From contig NZ_BMXF01000001.1 in NCBI RefSeq assembly GCF_014651615.1, positions 1-64,000 of the forward strand: DNA of 64,000 bases, given 5' to 3'. Under the pieces are notes generated by a model. It did not search any database. It was not told the DNA's origin and saw nothing but the letters and a program-made list of their open reading frames with translations. Made by a program: the position numbers and the translations under genes. Of this stretch, positions 33,021 through 41,966 are shown piece after piece. Origin of the DNA: Persicitalea jodogahamensis (GTDB lineage Bacteria; Bacteroidota; Bacteroidia; Cytophagales; Spirosomataceae). The first letter of the stretch is position 1, and each line of letters starts with the position of its first letter.

Positions 33021-34250
33021 ATGAAAAAATCATTTCACGACCGCCGGGGCTTTTTGAAAAAAAGCGCGCTGGCTTCGCTGACTGCCGCATTGGGAACGGA
33101 AGTGGCCTTTGCCGATAAAATACCCAGGAACTACACGCCGCTCGCGCTGGAAGGCAGTGAATTGCCCGCCGGAAAAGACAAGAATCTTACGGTACTCAGC
33201 GACCGACCCTGGAACGTAGAGACGCCCGCTCACCTATTGGACGATGCCGTGACGCCCGCCGACAAAATGTTTATTCGGAACAACGGCAACCCTCCCGCCG
33301 ATGTCGACCTGAAAACCTGGACGCTCACCATCGACGGCGAGTCGGCGAAGGAGAAGAAAACCTTCACGATGCAGGATTTGAAAACAAAATTCAAGGCCCA
33401 CACTTACCAACTGACGCTGGAATGCGGCGGTAATGGTCGCAATGGCTACAATCCACCTGCTTCGGGCAACCAGTGGAGCGAGGGCGCGGTAAGCTGCGCC
33501 GAGTGGACGGGCGTGCGGCTGCGCGACGTACTGGAAAGCGTGGGCATCAAGTCCGACGCGGTTTATATCGGCTATTACGGCAACGATACGCACCTCAGTG
33601 GCGATCCCAAAAAAGACCCGATTTCGCGCGGCGTACCGATGCACAAGGCCTTGGAAGATGAAACGCTACTGGCCTGGGCGCTGAACGGACAAGATATTCC
33701 CATCATGCACGGCCCGCCGCTGCGGCTGGTCATCGGTGGCTGGCCTGCTTCCACGTCGGGCAAGTGGCTCAACCGGATTTCGATCAGAAATATCGTGCAC
33801 GATGGCGAGAAAATGGGCGGCGACAGCTACCGAGTGCCGGCTTATCCCGTGGAGCCGGGGGCCAAAGTACCGGACGAGGATATGAAAATCATCGAATCCA
33901 TGCCGGTGAAGTCGCTGATTACCTACCCGCGCTCGGGCGCGATTCTGGAAACGGGCCAAACGCTCGATCTGCGCGGCCACGCCTGGGCGGGCGACCTGGC
34001 GGTGAAGGAAATGATGGTGTCACTGGATTATGGAAGTACCTGGCAGAAATGCGATTTGAAAGCGCCCAAAAACCGTTTGGCGTGGCAGCACTGGACGGCG
34101 AAGGTAAAATTTCCCGGCCCCGGCTACTACGAAGTTTGGGCCAAGGCTACCGACAGCCAAGGCAAGTCGCAGCCGATGGTGATTCCCGCCTGGAACCCAA
34201 AGGGGTACATCAACAACGCCTGTCATCGTATAGCGGTGAAGGTGGTGTAG
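33021..34250 (+). CDS. Sulfite-oxidase-like molybdopterin oxidoreductase
   Basis: The product from ATG 33021 (409 residues) begins MKKSFHDRRGFLKKSALASL, a twin-arginine signal, so it is exported folded with its cofactor. The oxidoreductase molybdopterin domain contains LECGGNGR, with C135 the likely molybdenum ligand, and GPPLRLVIGGWPASTSGKW. The C-terminal ~115 residues form the Mo-co dimerisation domain. There is no heme domain, so a separate electron acceptor is needed. It oxidises sulfite or a related sulfur/methionine-type substrate; the sulfatase run nearby may be a coincidence. Confidence 0.93.
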   Translation: MKKSFHDRRGFLKKSALASLTAALGTEVAFADKIPRNYTPLALEGSELPAGKDKNLTVLSDRPWNVETPAHLLDDAVTPADKMFIRNNGNPPADVDLKTWTLTIDGESAKEKKTFTMQDLKTKFKAHTYQLTLECGGNGRNGYNPPASGNQWSEGAVSCAEWTGVRLRDVLESVGIKSDAVYIGYYGNDTHLSGDPKKDPISRGVPMHKALEDETLLAWALNGQDIPIMHGPPLRLVIGGWPASTSGKWLNRISIRNIVHDGEKMGGDSYRVPAYPVEPGAKVPDEDMKIIESMPVKSLITYPRSGAILETGQTLDLRGHAWAGDLAVKEMMVSLDYGSTWQKCDLKAPKNRLAWQHWTAKVKFPGPGYYEVWAKATDSQGKSQPMVIPAWNPKGYINNACHRIAVKVV

Positions 34251-34380
34251 TAAAGGAGAAAGGGAGGAAAGGAAAAACGGAAAAACGGAATTCCCACCTT
34301 CGGCACGTTTTTTGGTGCTTTTCCGTTAGAATAGCGCTGCGTCTTCAATTTTAGCAGCAGATATGCCCCTCACAACCAAG

Positions 34381-34408
34381 CATTCATCATTCACAACTCA
34401 TCATTCAA
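34381..34408. repeat. CATTCAT-like heptamer repeat, four units
   Basis: CATTCAT, CATTCAC, AACTCAT and CATTCAA are consecutive heptamers ending one base before the start codon of the thioredoxin-like gene. An 8-base GGAAAAAC pair lies upstream near 34271-34286. Confidence 0.7.
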
Positions 34409-34409
34409 A

Positions 34410-34976
34410 ATGATACGTCTTCTCGTCGGTGCCGTACTGGCCATAACTTTGATTTTTCTCTTTACCGCGCTACGTTCCGAAACCTATGTGCCGCGCGAGA
34501 AACCCGCTAAAATCGAGTGGCTGACGGTGGAACAGGCTTTTGCACTCAACCAGCAGGAGCCGCGCAAAATTCTGATCGACGTGTACACCGACTGGTGCGG
34601 CTGGTGTAAAGTGATGGATCGTGAAACCTACACCGACCCCAAGGTGGTGGAGTACATTAACAAACATTACTACCCCGTGAAATTCAACGCCGAGCAGCGC
34701 GAAGAAGTCACGTTGGGCGGTCAGAAATTCAAATTTGTCCAGCAAGGCAACAGCGGCGTTCACGAATTTGCGGCCAGTCTTCTACAGAACAAACTGAGCT
34801 ACCCCAGCACGGTGTTTCTGGACGAGCAACTACACATGATTCAGCCGTTGCCCGGCTACCTGAAAGCCAAAGAATTCCACGAAATTATAACCTTCTTCGG
34901 CGGCGACTTCTACAAAAATGTTGCCTTTGAAAAATACAAGCAGGAAACTTACCCACAGGAGTTTGGGAAGAAATAG
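34410..34976 (+). CDS. Thioredoxin-like membrane-anchored protein
   Basis: A 188-residue protein with an N-terminal membrane anchor or signal (LLVGAVLAITLIFLFTAL) and a thioredoxin fold. DVYTDWCGWCKVMD gives the active CxxC (C63, C66), of the DUF255/SoxW-like type with an insert before the cis-proline segment LSYPSTVFLD. It should act as a periplasmic disulfide reductase or isomerase. It follows the sulfite-oxidase-like gene at 159 bases and might serve it, though the spacing allows an independent promoter. Confidence 0.88.
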   Translation: MIRLLVGAVLAITLIFLFTALRSETYVPREKPAKIEWLTVEQAFALNQQEPRKILIDVYTDWCGWCKVMDRETYTDPKVVEYINKHYYPVKFNAEQREEVTLGGQKFKFVQQGNSGVHEFAASLLQNKLSYPSTVFLDEQLHMIQPLPGYLKAKEFHEIITFFGGDFYKNVAFEKYKQETYPQEFGKK

Positions 34977-35068
34977 TTCGCCGTTTTTGCGAAGTCTTTC
35001 TTATAGTTTGACACCTGTGCAGTCTGCTTTTGCAATCCGAAAGCGTTGAACTAAGAACGCAGAACTAC

Positions 35069-36142
35069 CTATACCGTTTCCCCTTCCTGCATTCTTTCAG
35101 CGTTTTCGGCGATACGCAGCTGCTCGATGAATTCGCCGATTTCGCCTTCCATGACCGTCGGCAAATTATAAACCGTGTAGCCAATGCGGTGATCCGTCAC
35201 CCGGCTTTGAGGGTAGTTATAAGTACGGATCTTATCGGAGCGGTCGCCGCTGCCGACCATCGACAGGCGCTGCGAGCTGATGGCGTCGTTGTGCTTTTTC
35301 AGCTCGATCTCATAAAGCCGCGAACGAAGTACTTCGAGAGCGCGAGCCTTGTTTTTGAGCTGTGAACGCTCGTCCTGGCAACTCACCACCAGACCCGACG
35401 GCATGTGCGTAAGCCGCACCGCAGAGTAAGTCGTGTTCACCGACTGCCCGCCCGCACCGGAAGAGTTGAAGGTATCCACGCGCACGTCGTTCATATTGAT
35501 TTCCACATCGACTTCTTCCGCCTCGGGAAGTACGGCCACCGTTGCGGCAGAAGTATGCACTCGTCCCTGCGACTCGGTCGCCGGAACGCGCTGCACGCGA
35601 TGGACGCCTGACTCAAATTTGAGCTTGCCGTACACGTCTTCTCCCTCCACTTTGCTCACAATTTCCTTGTAGCCACCGTTGGTACCCTCGGTAAAGTCGA
35701 GGATGGAAAGCCGCCAACCCATTTTTTCACAAAATCGCTGGTACATCCTGAACAGGTCACCCGCAAAAATGGCCGCTTCGTCACCACCCGTTCCCGCCCG
35801 AACTTCCAGAATGCTGTTACGGCTGTCGTTGGGATCTTTGGGGATAAGCATTTCTTTCAACGCCGCCTCCATGGCCTCTTGTTGGGGTTGGAGTTCGTTG
35901 AGTTCCTCCTTGGCCATTTCGCGCATCTCCGGATCTTTTTCGGTATTGACGAGTTCCCTGGCTCCGGCAATATCTTTCAGGATTTTCTGGTAGGCGTCAT
36001 ACTGTTTAACTACCTTCTCCAGATCACTGTATTCCTTACTCAGTTTGGTATAACGCTGCATATCGTTAACCACTTCGGGTTGGATGATCTGCTGGCCCAC
36101 CTCGTGAAAGCGTTCTTTGATGGCTTCTAATTTATCTTGCAT
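35069..36142 (-). CDS. prfA: Peptide chain release factor 1
   Basis: Release factor 1 ends translation at UAA and UAG. The 357-residue product from ATG 36142 has the PAT stop-codon recognition motif at 188-190 and the GGQ catalytic motif at 231-233, within GAGGQSVNTTYSAV. The frame extends upstream but those codons precede a good promoter box (TATCTTTG at 36177-36184), so the ATG at 36142 is the right start. There are no frameshift signals as in prfB. Confidence 0.98.
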   Translation of the reverse strand: MQDKLEAIKERFHEVGQQIIQPEVVNDMQRYTKLSKEYSDLEKVVKQYDAYQKILKDIAGARELVNTEKDPEMREMAKEELNELQPQQEAMEAALKEMLIPKDPNDSRNSILEVRAGTGGDEAAIFAGDLFRMYQRFCEKMGWRLSILDFTEGTNGGYKEIVSKVEGEDVYGKLKFESGVHRVQRVPATESQGRVHTSAATVAVLPEAEEVDVEINMNDVRVDTFNSSGAGGQSVNTTYSAVRLTHMPSGLVVSCQDERSQLKNKARALEVLRSRLYEIELKKHNDAISSQRLSMVGSGDRSDKIRTYNYPQSRVTDHRIGYTVYNLPTVMEGEIGEFIEQLRIAENAERMQEGETV

Positions 36143-36176
36143 GTTGTTATCAATTACATTCCTTCGTTTGGGGGCG

Positions 36177-36184
36177 CAAAGATA
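36177..36184 (-). promoter_or_regulatory. TAnnTTTG -7 box for prfA
   Basis: TATCTTTG on the minus strand, about 35 bases before the prfA start codon, matches the -7 consensus. Confidence 0.55.
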
Positions 36185-36263
36185 CGTAATTTCGTGGCTG
36201 GAATATTTTGTGAACCAGCGGGTCGGCGCCAAATTGGGGTCGTTAGTATTGAAAAATAAATAT

Positions 36264-36851
36264 ATGAAAGTTAAAAATAGGAATCTATCGCAACCGTCTG
36301 TCCTGCTGCTTCTCCTAGTGCTTGCCGCCGGAGGATGCAATACCGATAATCGGATCGATCAGACCAAGGCCTTGAAAGAAGAGATAGCGGGTTCAAAGAT
36401 CAGGCGCGTCACCGACGCCCAACTCGTGGCAGCGGCGGACGAATGGGGCAAGGAAATGGCCGTTATTATCCAAAAAGGACTGGAAAAAGAATTGGCGCAG
36501 CACCCCGATGAGGCGCTGAAGTACTGCGCCAATCTGGGGCACGTGCCGCTCATTGCCACCATCGAGAAACAGTACGTGGTCAACATTCAACTTCTTGGTA
36601 TCCTGGCTCCTGAAAACCCCACATTGGCTCCCAAAGAGCGCGAACTGCTGGGTGCCTATGTTTACAATGCCGAAAAAGACCTGCCGCAGTTCGACAATGT
36701 GCAAAAACTCAACGATACCCTGCTGGTGTACAACGCCCCCGTTCCCAAGAGTAGTCCTATTTGCAAGGAATGCTTTCCTGATCAAAAACTACCCTTCGCC
36801 GTTTGGCGGGTAATTTTTGACAAGAAGGAGGTGATCAAGAAGCTGCAATAG
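36264..36851 (+). CDS. Lipoprotein, DUF3365/Tll0287-like
   Basis: From the ATG at 36264 the product has 195 residues, with a lipoprotein signal ending LAAGGC. The mature part resembles the DUF3365 (Tll0287-like) sensor or heme-associated proteins in its helical repeats with KYCANLGHVPLI and the C-terminal SPICKECFPDQKLPFAVWRV. A CxxC is present but not followed by histidine, so covalent heme attachment is not shown. The ATG choice avoids overlap with the divergent prfA promoter. Function is unknown. Confidence 0.7.
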   Translation: MKVKNRNLSQPSVLLLLLVLAAGGCNTDNRIDQTKALKEEIAGSKIRRVTDAQLVAAADEWGKEMAVIIQKGLEKELAQHPDEALKYCANLGHVPLIATIEKQYVVNIQLLGILAPENPTLAPKERELLGAYVYNAEKDLPQFDNVQKLNDTLLVYNAPVPKSSPICKECFPDQKLPFAVWRVIFDKKEVIKKLQ

Positions 36852-36969
36852 CTTTTAAAGTAGCAAAGCCACAGAGCGACAAAGTTGATGGGTAGAATCG
36901 CATAAGGTTTTGAGTCGGGTGGAGCAGATGAGCCTAACGTCTTTTTTCTCGTATCAACAACTCAACAAC

Positions 36970-38367
36970 CTACACTACTACCCGCTCGTGCATTTCCGGG
37001 ATGTGTATGTGGCTGAAGCCTTCGCGCTGAAGTTTTAGCTTGAAAGCAGCCTGGGTGTCGTATTCGCCGTGGACGAGAAATAGCTGGCTTACCCGTGATG
37101 CATCCTGACAGGACAGGAAGTCGATCATCTCGTTGTAGTCGCCATGGGCAGAGAAAGATTCCAGCGACTGGATATTCGCTTTCACTTCGAAATCCTGCCC
37201 GAAAATCCTGACATTTTTCTCGCCGTTTTTCAGTTGCCCCGCCAGCGTATGGGGCGCGGCATAGCCTACGAATAGAATTGTAGTCGTGGGTTTCTCGATA
37301 TTGTTTTTGATGTGGTGCTTCACGCGCCCGGCTTCGGCCATGCCCGACGCCGAAATGATGATACAAGGCTCGTCACGGTCGTTGATGGCCTTGGAGTCGG
37401 CCACGTCCGAGACGTAGTGCAGGTAGGGAAACGCGAAGGCGTCGCCGTCGCGCTCGATGTATTCCAGAATTTCGGGATTGAAATAGGCCTCGTTGCTCTT
37501 CATGATCCGGGTCGCTTTGATCGCCAGCGGGCTGTCGATGTACACCGGAATGCGCGGCAACTGGCCCGCGCTCGACAAGCGGTCGAGGGCATAGATAAGC
37601 TCCTGCGTCCGGTCGATGGCAAAGGCCGGGATAATCAACTTGCCCCGATCTTCGACGCAACATTTGTGCACGATGCGCTGCAAGTGAGCCTGCAGGTCGG
37701 GTTGCGCCTCGTGCAGGCGGTCACCGTAGGTAGACTCGCAGATGATGAAATCGGCCTGAGGGAACGCATCCCAATGCCGCAGGATTTTGTCCTCGGGCCG
37801 CCCGATGTCTCCCGTAAAAGTCAGCTTCTTGAAAGTACCGCCGTCTTTGATGTTCATATTGACCGCCGCGCTGCCGATGATGTGGGCGGCATCGGTAAAG
37901 AAGACATCCACCTCGTCCTTGCCGAGCTGAAAGTTCTGGCCGTAACGAACGGGTTTCAGCAAATCCAATGCGCGTTCGGCGTCTTTCGAATCATACAGCA
38001 TTTCCAGTTGCTCGCGGCCCTGCTTGCGGCGACGCTTGTTGATGCGGTCTACGTCTTTTTCCTGAATATAGGCGCTGTCCATGAGCATGATCTGGCACAA
38101 ATCTGCCGTGGCGCCCGTGCAGTAAATCGGTCCATTGAAGCCCTGTTTTACCAAACGGGGAATCAGCCCGCTGTGGTCGATGTGAGCGTGAGAAAGAACG
38201 AGGTAGTCGATTTCGGCGGGGTCGAAGCCGAAGTTCTGGTTCAGTTCGTCGGTCTGGATGCCTTGAAAAAGTCCGCAATCCAGTAATATTTTGGTACCCA
38301 GGTCGGTAGTGATAAGGTGCTTGCTGCCCGTAACGATTCGGGCCGCGCCGTGGAATTGTAGTTGCAT
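36970..38367 (-). CDS. MBL-fold RNA metallo-hydrolase with beta-CASP domain
   Basis: The 465-residue protein is a CPSF/RNase J-like enzyme. The metallo-beta-lactamase core shows GAARIVTGSKHL, SHAHIDHSGLIPRL and FTDAAHIIGSA; the beta-CASP region includes IICESTYGDRLH, PAFAIDRTQEL and SASGMAEAGRVKHH; late SFSAHGDYNEM and VHGEYDTQ complete the zinc site. Such proteins cut or trim RNA in the cytoplasm. All metal residues look intact. It is convergent with the DUF3365-like gene and stands as its own unit. Confidence 0.94.
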   Translation of the reverse strand: MQLQFHGAARIVTGSKHLITTDLGTKILLDCGLFQGIQTDELNQNFGFDPAEIDYLVLSHAHIDHSGLIPRLVKQGFNGPIYCTGATADLCQIMLMDSAYIQEKDVDRINKRRRKQGREQLEMLYDSKDAERALDLLKPVRYGQNFQLGKDEVDVFFTDAAHIIGSAAVNMNIKDGGTFKKLTFTGDIGRPEDKILRHWDAFPQADFIICESTYGDRLHEAQPDLQAHLQRIVHKCCVEDRGKLIIPAFAIDRTQELIYALDRLSSAGQLPRIPVYIDSPLAIKATRIMKSNEAYFNPEILEYIERDGDAFAFPYLHYVSDVADSKAINDRDEPCIIISASGMAEAGRVKHHIKNNIEKPTTTILFVGYAAPHTLAGQLKNGEKNVRIFGQDFEVKANIQSLESFSAHGDYNEMIDFLSCQDASRVSQLFLVHGEYDTQAAFKLKLQREGFSHIHIPEMHERVVV

Positions 38368-38491
38368 TTCGCGTTGGGATAGTATGTTGTATGAATAAGG
38401 TGTGTTTTTCTAATAATTACTTGGTAATCATAAAAACCTGCGGAATTGAATCAGCCGAGGAGAGGTGATAAATACAGGCTCAATACTAAGC

Positions 38492-40060
38492 CTAACGAAT
38501 GGTATTTTCCAGCACAATGACCGAAGGCCCGGTAGACAGCCACTTTTTGCCTAGGCCGGTGGTATCGCCTTGCGGTAATAAATACACAAAAGAACCCAAT
38601 ACCAGATCGGTATCTCCGTCCCCATCCATATCCTCGGCATCCATTACCACCCATCTTCCCTTCGAGGCTTCGGGAAATGAGTAATCGTCAAATTTCAAAT
38701 TTCCTTTATTTCTCAAATAGATAAAGCTTTCCTCGGGATAGCGAAGGTAGTCCGGGAAAAAAGAAATGGCGGCAATATCCAGCTTCCCATCCAGATCAAA
38801 ATCCCGTACCATAGCTTTATAAGCGCCGTTTAACCGGTAGAAGTAAGATTGCTCAAAATTGGATTTTCCGTCATTGAGGAAAATGTAAATACCGTGGTAA
38901 TTTTTCAAAATTGGCGTTTTGTCGGCATTGTCGCCGCAGACATAAACTATATCATCGAAGCCGTCTTTGTTGAAATCGGCCAACTCAATATATTGAGAGC
39001 CATTAAGTGGCAGGAAGGAGAGTAATTTCTTTTCCCGAAAAGTACCCCCTCCCTGATTTTCGTACAGAAAAATGCCTTCATCGCCCTGCGCCATCAGTAC
39101 ATAGATATCTGGCAATCCGTCGTTGTTGGCGTCCTTAATAATGGCCTTGATCGCACCGGGTTTTTCGCGCAAAATTCTTTTGTCGTAGCCTCCTCTTCCG
39201 TTGTTTTTGTACCAGGCCAACTGTCCGGTTTCATTGCCAAACTCACAGGCTACCACGTCGTCATGCCCGTCATTGTTCATATCTCCGTGAGTCATAGAAA
39301 CGGGTCGTCGCAGATTCGAAATAGCAACGGCCCCCATTTTAAAGCTTGATCCGTTTTTTACCAATCGCTGCATAGTACCATTGGATGCATCCGTCGGGAA
39401 AACGCCGTTCCCGATTGTCGTCAGGTACTGTTCATTTGCTTTCTCGTAAAACTGGATGGGCGTTGAATTCAACGGAATGCTGTAATTCTCCCGAAGCGCC
39501 GGAGTTAGAAAGGTCAAAACATTGCGCCCTCCCTTTCCATCGCTGTAAACGATCCCTCGCTTGTCAGGCAGAATTTTGACCATGGTGGTCAGAGCAGGTC
39601 GATGAGAAAAGGAGGTTTCCCGGTACTTGAAGTGTTTTAACCCTATTCGAATGGGCTTCTCGCGCCGTGGAGGTGGGATGATTTCGGGCGCATTGTCGAA
39701 ATAAAACTTCTCTATTTTTTGCCAGTCCTCTTTGGCCACAACCGGCGTTTCAGGATAAATGCCGGCAGCGCGCACTACCGCGCCGCCTTTGGCGGCATCA
39801 AACAAACTATCGGGTCTGAATCCGCCACTGTATATTCCCATCCGGTGACCCATAGCCGGGAGCACATCCCGCCAACTACTTTTCGGCAGTAGTTCGGGGC
39901 TTACGTAGGCATGACATTGGCCACAATGCGCCACCGACAGCTCCCGACCGGAGAGCCCCGAAGCGGGTAGGTCCTTAAATTCTACTTTGTCATTCTGCTT
40001 TTTTGCCGTACATGAAATAAACAGGGATAGTAAGACAAAGAATGGGAGTAGTCGTCTCAT
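38492..40060 (-). CDS. FG-GAP/VCBS repeat lipoprotein with c-type heme motif
   Basis: The 522-residue protein has a lipoprotein signal (LLSLFISC, cysteine 17) followed by a CGQCH heme-attachment motif at 46-50. The rest is a beta-propeller of FG-GAP repeats with calcium-loop motifs such as DMNNDGHDD, DANNDGLPD, DFNKDGFDD, DFDLDGKLD and DMDGDGDTD. A single heme on a propeller lipoprotein suggests electron transfer at the outer face of a membrane. It is 44 bases downstream of the APC permease and may be cotranscribed with it. Confidence 0.88.
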   Translation of the reverse strand: MRRLLPFFVLLSLFISCTAKKQNDKVEFKDLPASGLSGRELSVAHCGQCHAYVSPELLPKSSWRDVLPAMGHRMGIYSGGFRPDSLFDAAKGGAVVRAAGIYPETPVVAKEDWQKIEKFYFDNAPEIIPPPRREKPIRIGLKHFKYRETSFSHRPALTTMVKILPDKRGIVYSDGKGGRNVLTFLTPALRENYSIPLNSTPIQFYEKANEQYLTTIGNGVFPTDASNGTMQRLVKNGSSFKMGAVAISNLRRPVSMTHGDMNNDGHDDVVACEFGNETGQLAWYKNNGRGGYDKRILREKPGAIKAIIKDANNDGLPDIYVLMAQGDEGIFLYENQGGGTFREKKLLSFLPLNGSQYIELADFNKDGFDDIVYVCGDNADKTPILKNYHGIYIFLNDGKSNFEQSYFYRLNGAYKAMVRDFDLDGKLDIAAISFFPDYLRYPEESFIYLRNKGNLKFDDYSFPEASKGRWVVMDAEDMDGDGDTDLVLGSFVYLLPQGDTTGLGKKWLSTGPSVIVLENTIR

Positions 40061-40104
40061 GCAGGCCTTTCTCAGGTTTGATTTGTTTGTTTTGAAATAA
40101 AAAA

Positions 40105-41439
40105 TCAGCGGTTCAGTCGCTTTACGCCCAAGTACAGCGGGTAACTTATGGCCAGAAACAGCAGCGCAAACTGCGAACTGGGCAAATCCTGCACCACGGC
40201 CCCCACCAGAAAAGCGACGGACAAGATCAGCATCACGATGGGCAAGACCGGGTAAGCAGGTACTTTCCAGGGACGGGGCAAATCCGGCTCCTTACGCCGC
40301 AGGGCCAGCAGCGAGGCGAAGCCCGACGTGTAGCCCAACACGAAGAAAAATGTGGCGATGTCCGAGAGCTTTTCGCAGGCTTCTTTTCCGATCAAAATCA
40401 ACGTAATGGCTAGCCCTGCCGTGATCAGCATGGCGAAGGAAGGCGTACCGCCCGCGTTGACGCGCGTTCCGGCCCGCACGAAAAGTCCGTCGCGGCTCAT
40501 AGAGTAAAGTACCCTCGGATTAAACATAAGCTGCGCGTTGACAATGCCCAAAATTGAAATCATCAGGAATAGCGTCACGAATTTGCCCGAGCGCTCGCCG
40601 AAGATGAGCCGTACGGCGTCGGCGGCGGCCAGTTTTGAACCCGCCAGTTCATCCATTGGCAGAATATACAGGATGGCCAGATTGCAGAGCAGGTAGATGA
40701 CGATGATCAGACTGACGCCGCCGATCATGGAACGCGGAAGGTTGCGGGTCGGATCGCGGTCTTCCTCGGCGAAGTAGGCGGCGGTGTGCCAGCCGTCGTA
40801 GGTATAGAAAATGGCTTGTAACGAAAATATCATCGGCCCCAGCCAACTACCCGTTTCGGCAATACGACTGGTAGTGGCCATCGTCTGTTCCGCCGTAACT
40901 TCCTGTCCGTAGATATAGCAGAAAGCCACAAAAGCGAATAGACCGACGGCTTTGACAAAGCTCATTACGTTCTGAAACTGGCTTGCCAGCGCCAGCCCAA
41001 TCCAGTGTAAGGCGGCCAGTGTCGCCAGCATTGCCACGGCCAGGTAAGGCTCATAGCCAAGAAGTTGTGGTAGTAGCAAAGCCAGGTACTCGCTCATGGT
41101 ATAGACCCCAAAACCCAGCGCCGCGCAGGTACCGAACCAGCTGTTCAGCCCCACCACAAAGCCCGCATAGTCGCCAAAGGCGCGCTGCGCATACACGTAC
41201 CAGGCCCCCGCACGAGGTACCGAAGTACCCAACTCGATGGTGCACAAAGTACCCAGTAAAGCGTACAAGCTCACTGCCGCCCATAAGCCCATGATAAGCC
41301 ATGGATCGCCGAGCTGTTCGGCGATGGGGCCGGGCTTGCGCAGGATACCCGTACCAATGGTGCCACCGATAGTGACAGCGATGCCGAAGCCAACGCCCAG
41401 GATTTTGAGTAGTTCGTGGCGGGGAGCGGTTTTTTGCAT
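40105..41439 (-). CDS. APC-family amino acid permease
   Basis: A 444-residue protein with about twelve membrane segments. GFGIAVTIGGTIGTGILRKPG near the N-terminus is the GxxIGxGI-type substrate-binding segment of the amino acid-polyamine-organocation superfamily, and AWYVYAQRAFG is typical of the LAT/AAT branch. It imports or exchanges an amino acid that cannot be named from sequence. It is the first gene of a minus-strand pair with the FG-GAP lipoprotein. Confidence 0.93.
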   Translation of the reverse strand: MQKTAPRHELLKILGVGFGIAVTIGGTIGTGILRKPGPIAEQLGDPWLIMGLWAAVSLYALLGTLCTIELGTSVPRAGAWYVYAQRAFGDYAGFVVGLNSWFGTCAALGFGVYTMSEYLALLLPQLLGYEPYLAVAMLATLAALHWIGLALASQFQNVMSFVKAVGLFAFVAFCYIYGQEVTAEQTMATTSRIAETGSWLGPMIFSLQAIFYTYDGWHTAAYFAEEDRDPTRNLPRSMIGGVSLIIVIYLLCNLAILYILPMDELAGSKLAAADAVRLIFGERSGKFVTLFLMISILGIVNAQLMFNPRVLYSMSRDGLFVRAGTRVNAGGTPSFAMLITAGLAITLILIGKEACEKLSDIATFFFVLGYTSGFASLLALRRKEPDLPRPWKVPAYPVLPIVMLILSVAFLVGAVVQDLPSSQFALLFLAISYPLYLGVKRLNR

Positions 41440-41801
41440 AGAGGGAGGAGAGAGGCTTTTTTCGAAAGTAAGGATAACTTTGGAAAATGGAGGGAGTTGG
41501 GCGGATTTTTTGTGGTGTTCTCTTGTTTTACTTCATTTTCGCGGATCGCGATTACGTTGCAAATGAGGAGATGCAGCACTCGTCATAGAATGAGGTTAGC
41601 TGGGTAATCGCTAAAATTGAGCAGTTATTTAGAATATGCAGATGGGATTATCAAATATCTCAACCTCACCACCACTCCCGAAGGGCAATCCGCTAACTCC
41701 GATTAGAAATCTGGCGTTGCATTTCCTTACATTAGTAACGTGGATATCTGCAAATGAAAAACAGATGCTCAGATACCCAATTATTTAAAACTACTCAGAA
41801 A
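41440..41801. other. AT-rich intergenic stretch
   Basis: About 360 bases between the divergent APC permease and the small antitoxin-like gene. No gene, strong hairpin or clear promoter is seen. A short open stretch ending in TAG near 41703 is too short and featureless to call. Confidence 0.5.
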
Positions 41802-41966
41802 ATGAAGACAGTCAGGAAATTTAACTCCTTTGAAGAATTGAAAGCCAGCGAAAAGGGAGCTGAGAATTACGAATTGAGTTTAATGAAACATGAAAAGTTT
41901 CAAGAAGTACTGAAACAGATCTATTCAATTTCAGTGCAACAGAAGAAAAATAATGAATCCAAGTGA
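41802..41966 (+). CDS. Small protein, antitoxin-like partner of nucleotidyltransferase
   Basis: From the ATG at 41802 the product has 54 residues and is highly charged and helical (FNSFEELKASEKGAENYELS), with no cysteine or membrane segment. Its stop overlaps the GTG start of the next gene by four bases, so the pair is translationally coupled. This layout, a short charged protein before an AbiEii/MNT-like nucleotidyltransferase, resembles toxin-antitoxin pairs, but the small protein itself matches nothing I know. The pair is AT-richer than its surroundings. Confidence 0.65.
   Translation: MKTVRKFNSFEELKASEKGAENYELSLMKHEKFQEVLKQIYSISVQQKKNNESK

Noticed and set aside
34284-34327. A 7-bp inverted repeat (AACGGAA with TTCCGTT) as a terminator of the sulfite-oxidase-like gene.
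   Set aside because: Short stem, 30-base loop and no T tract; it lies in repeat-rich DNA where such pairs arise by chance.
37312-38286. A 324-residue plus-strand frame opposite the beta-CASP gene.
   Set aside because: Antisense shadow of a well-supported gene; no recognisable family.
41620-41706. A short open stretch (about 30 codons) ending in TAG that might be a gene remnant.
   Set aside because: Too short, starts after a stop without a start codon, and resembles no protein I know.
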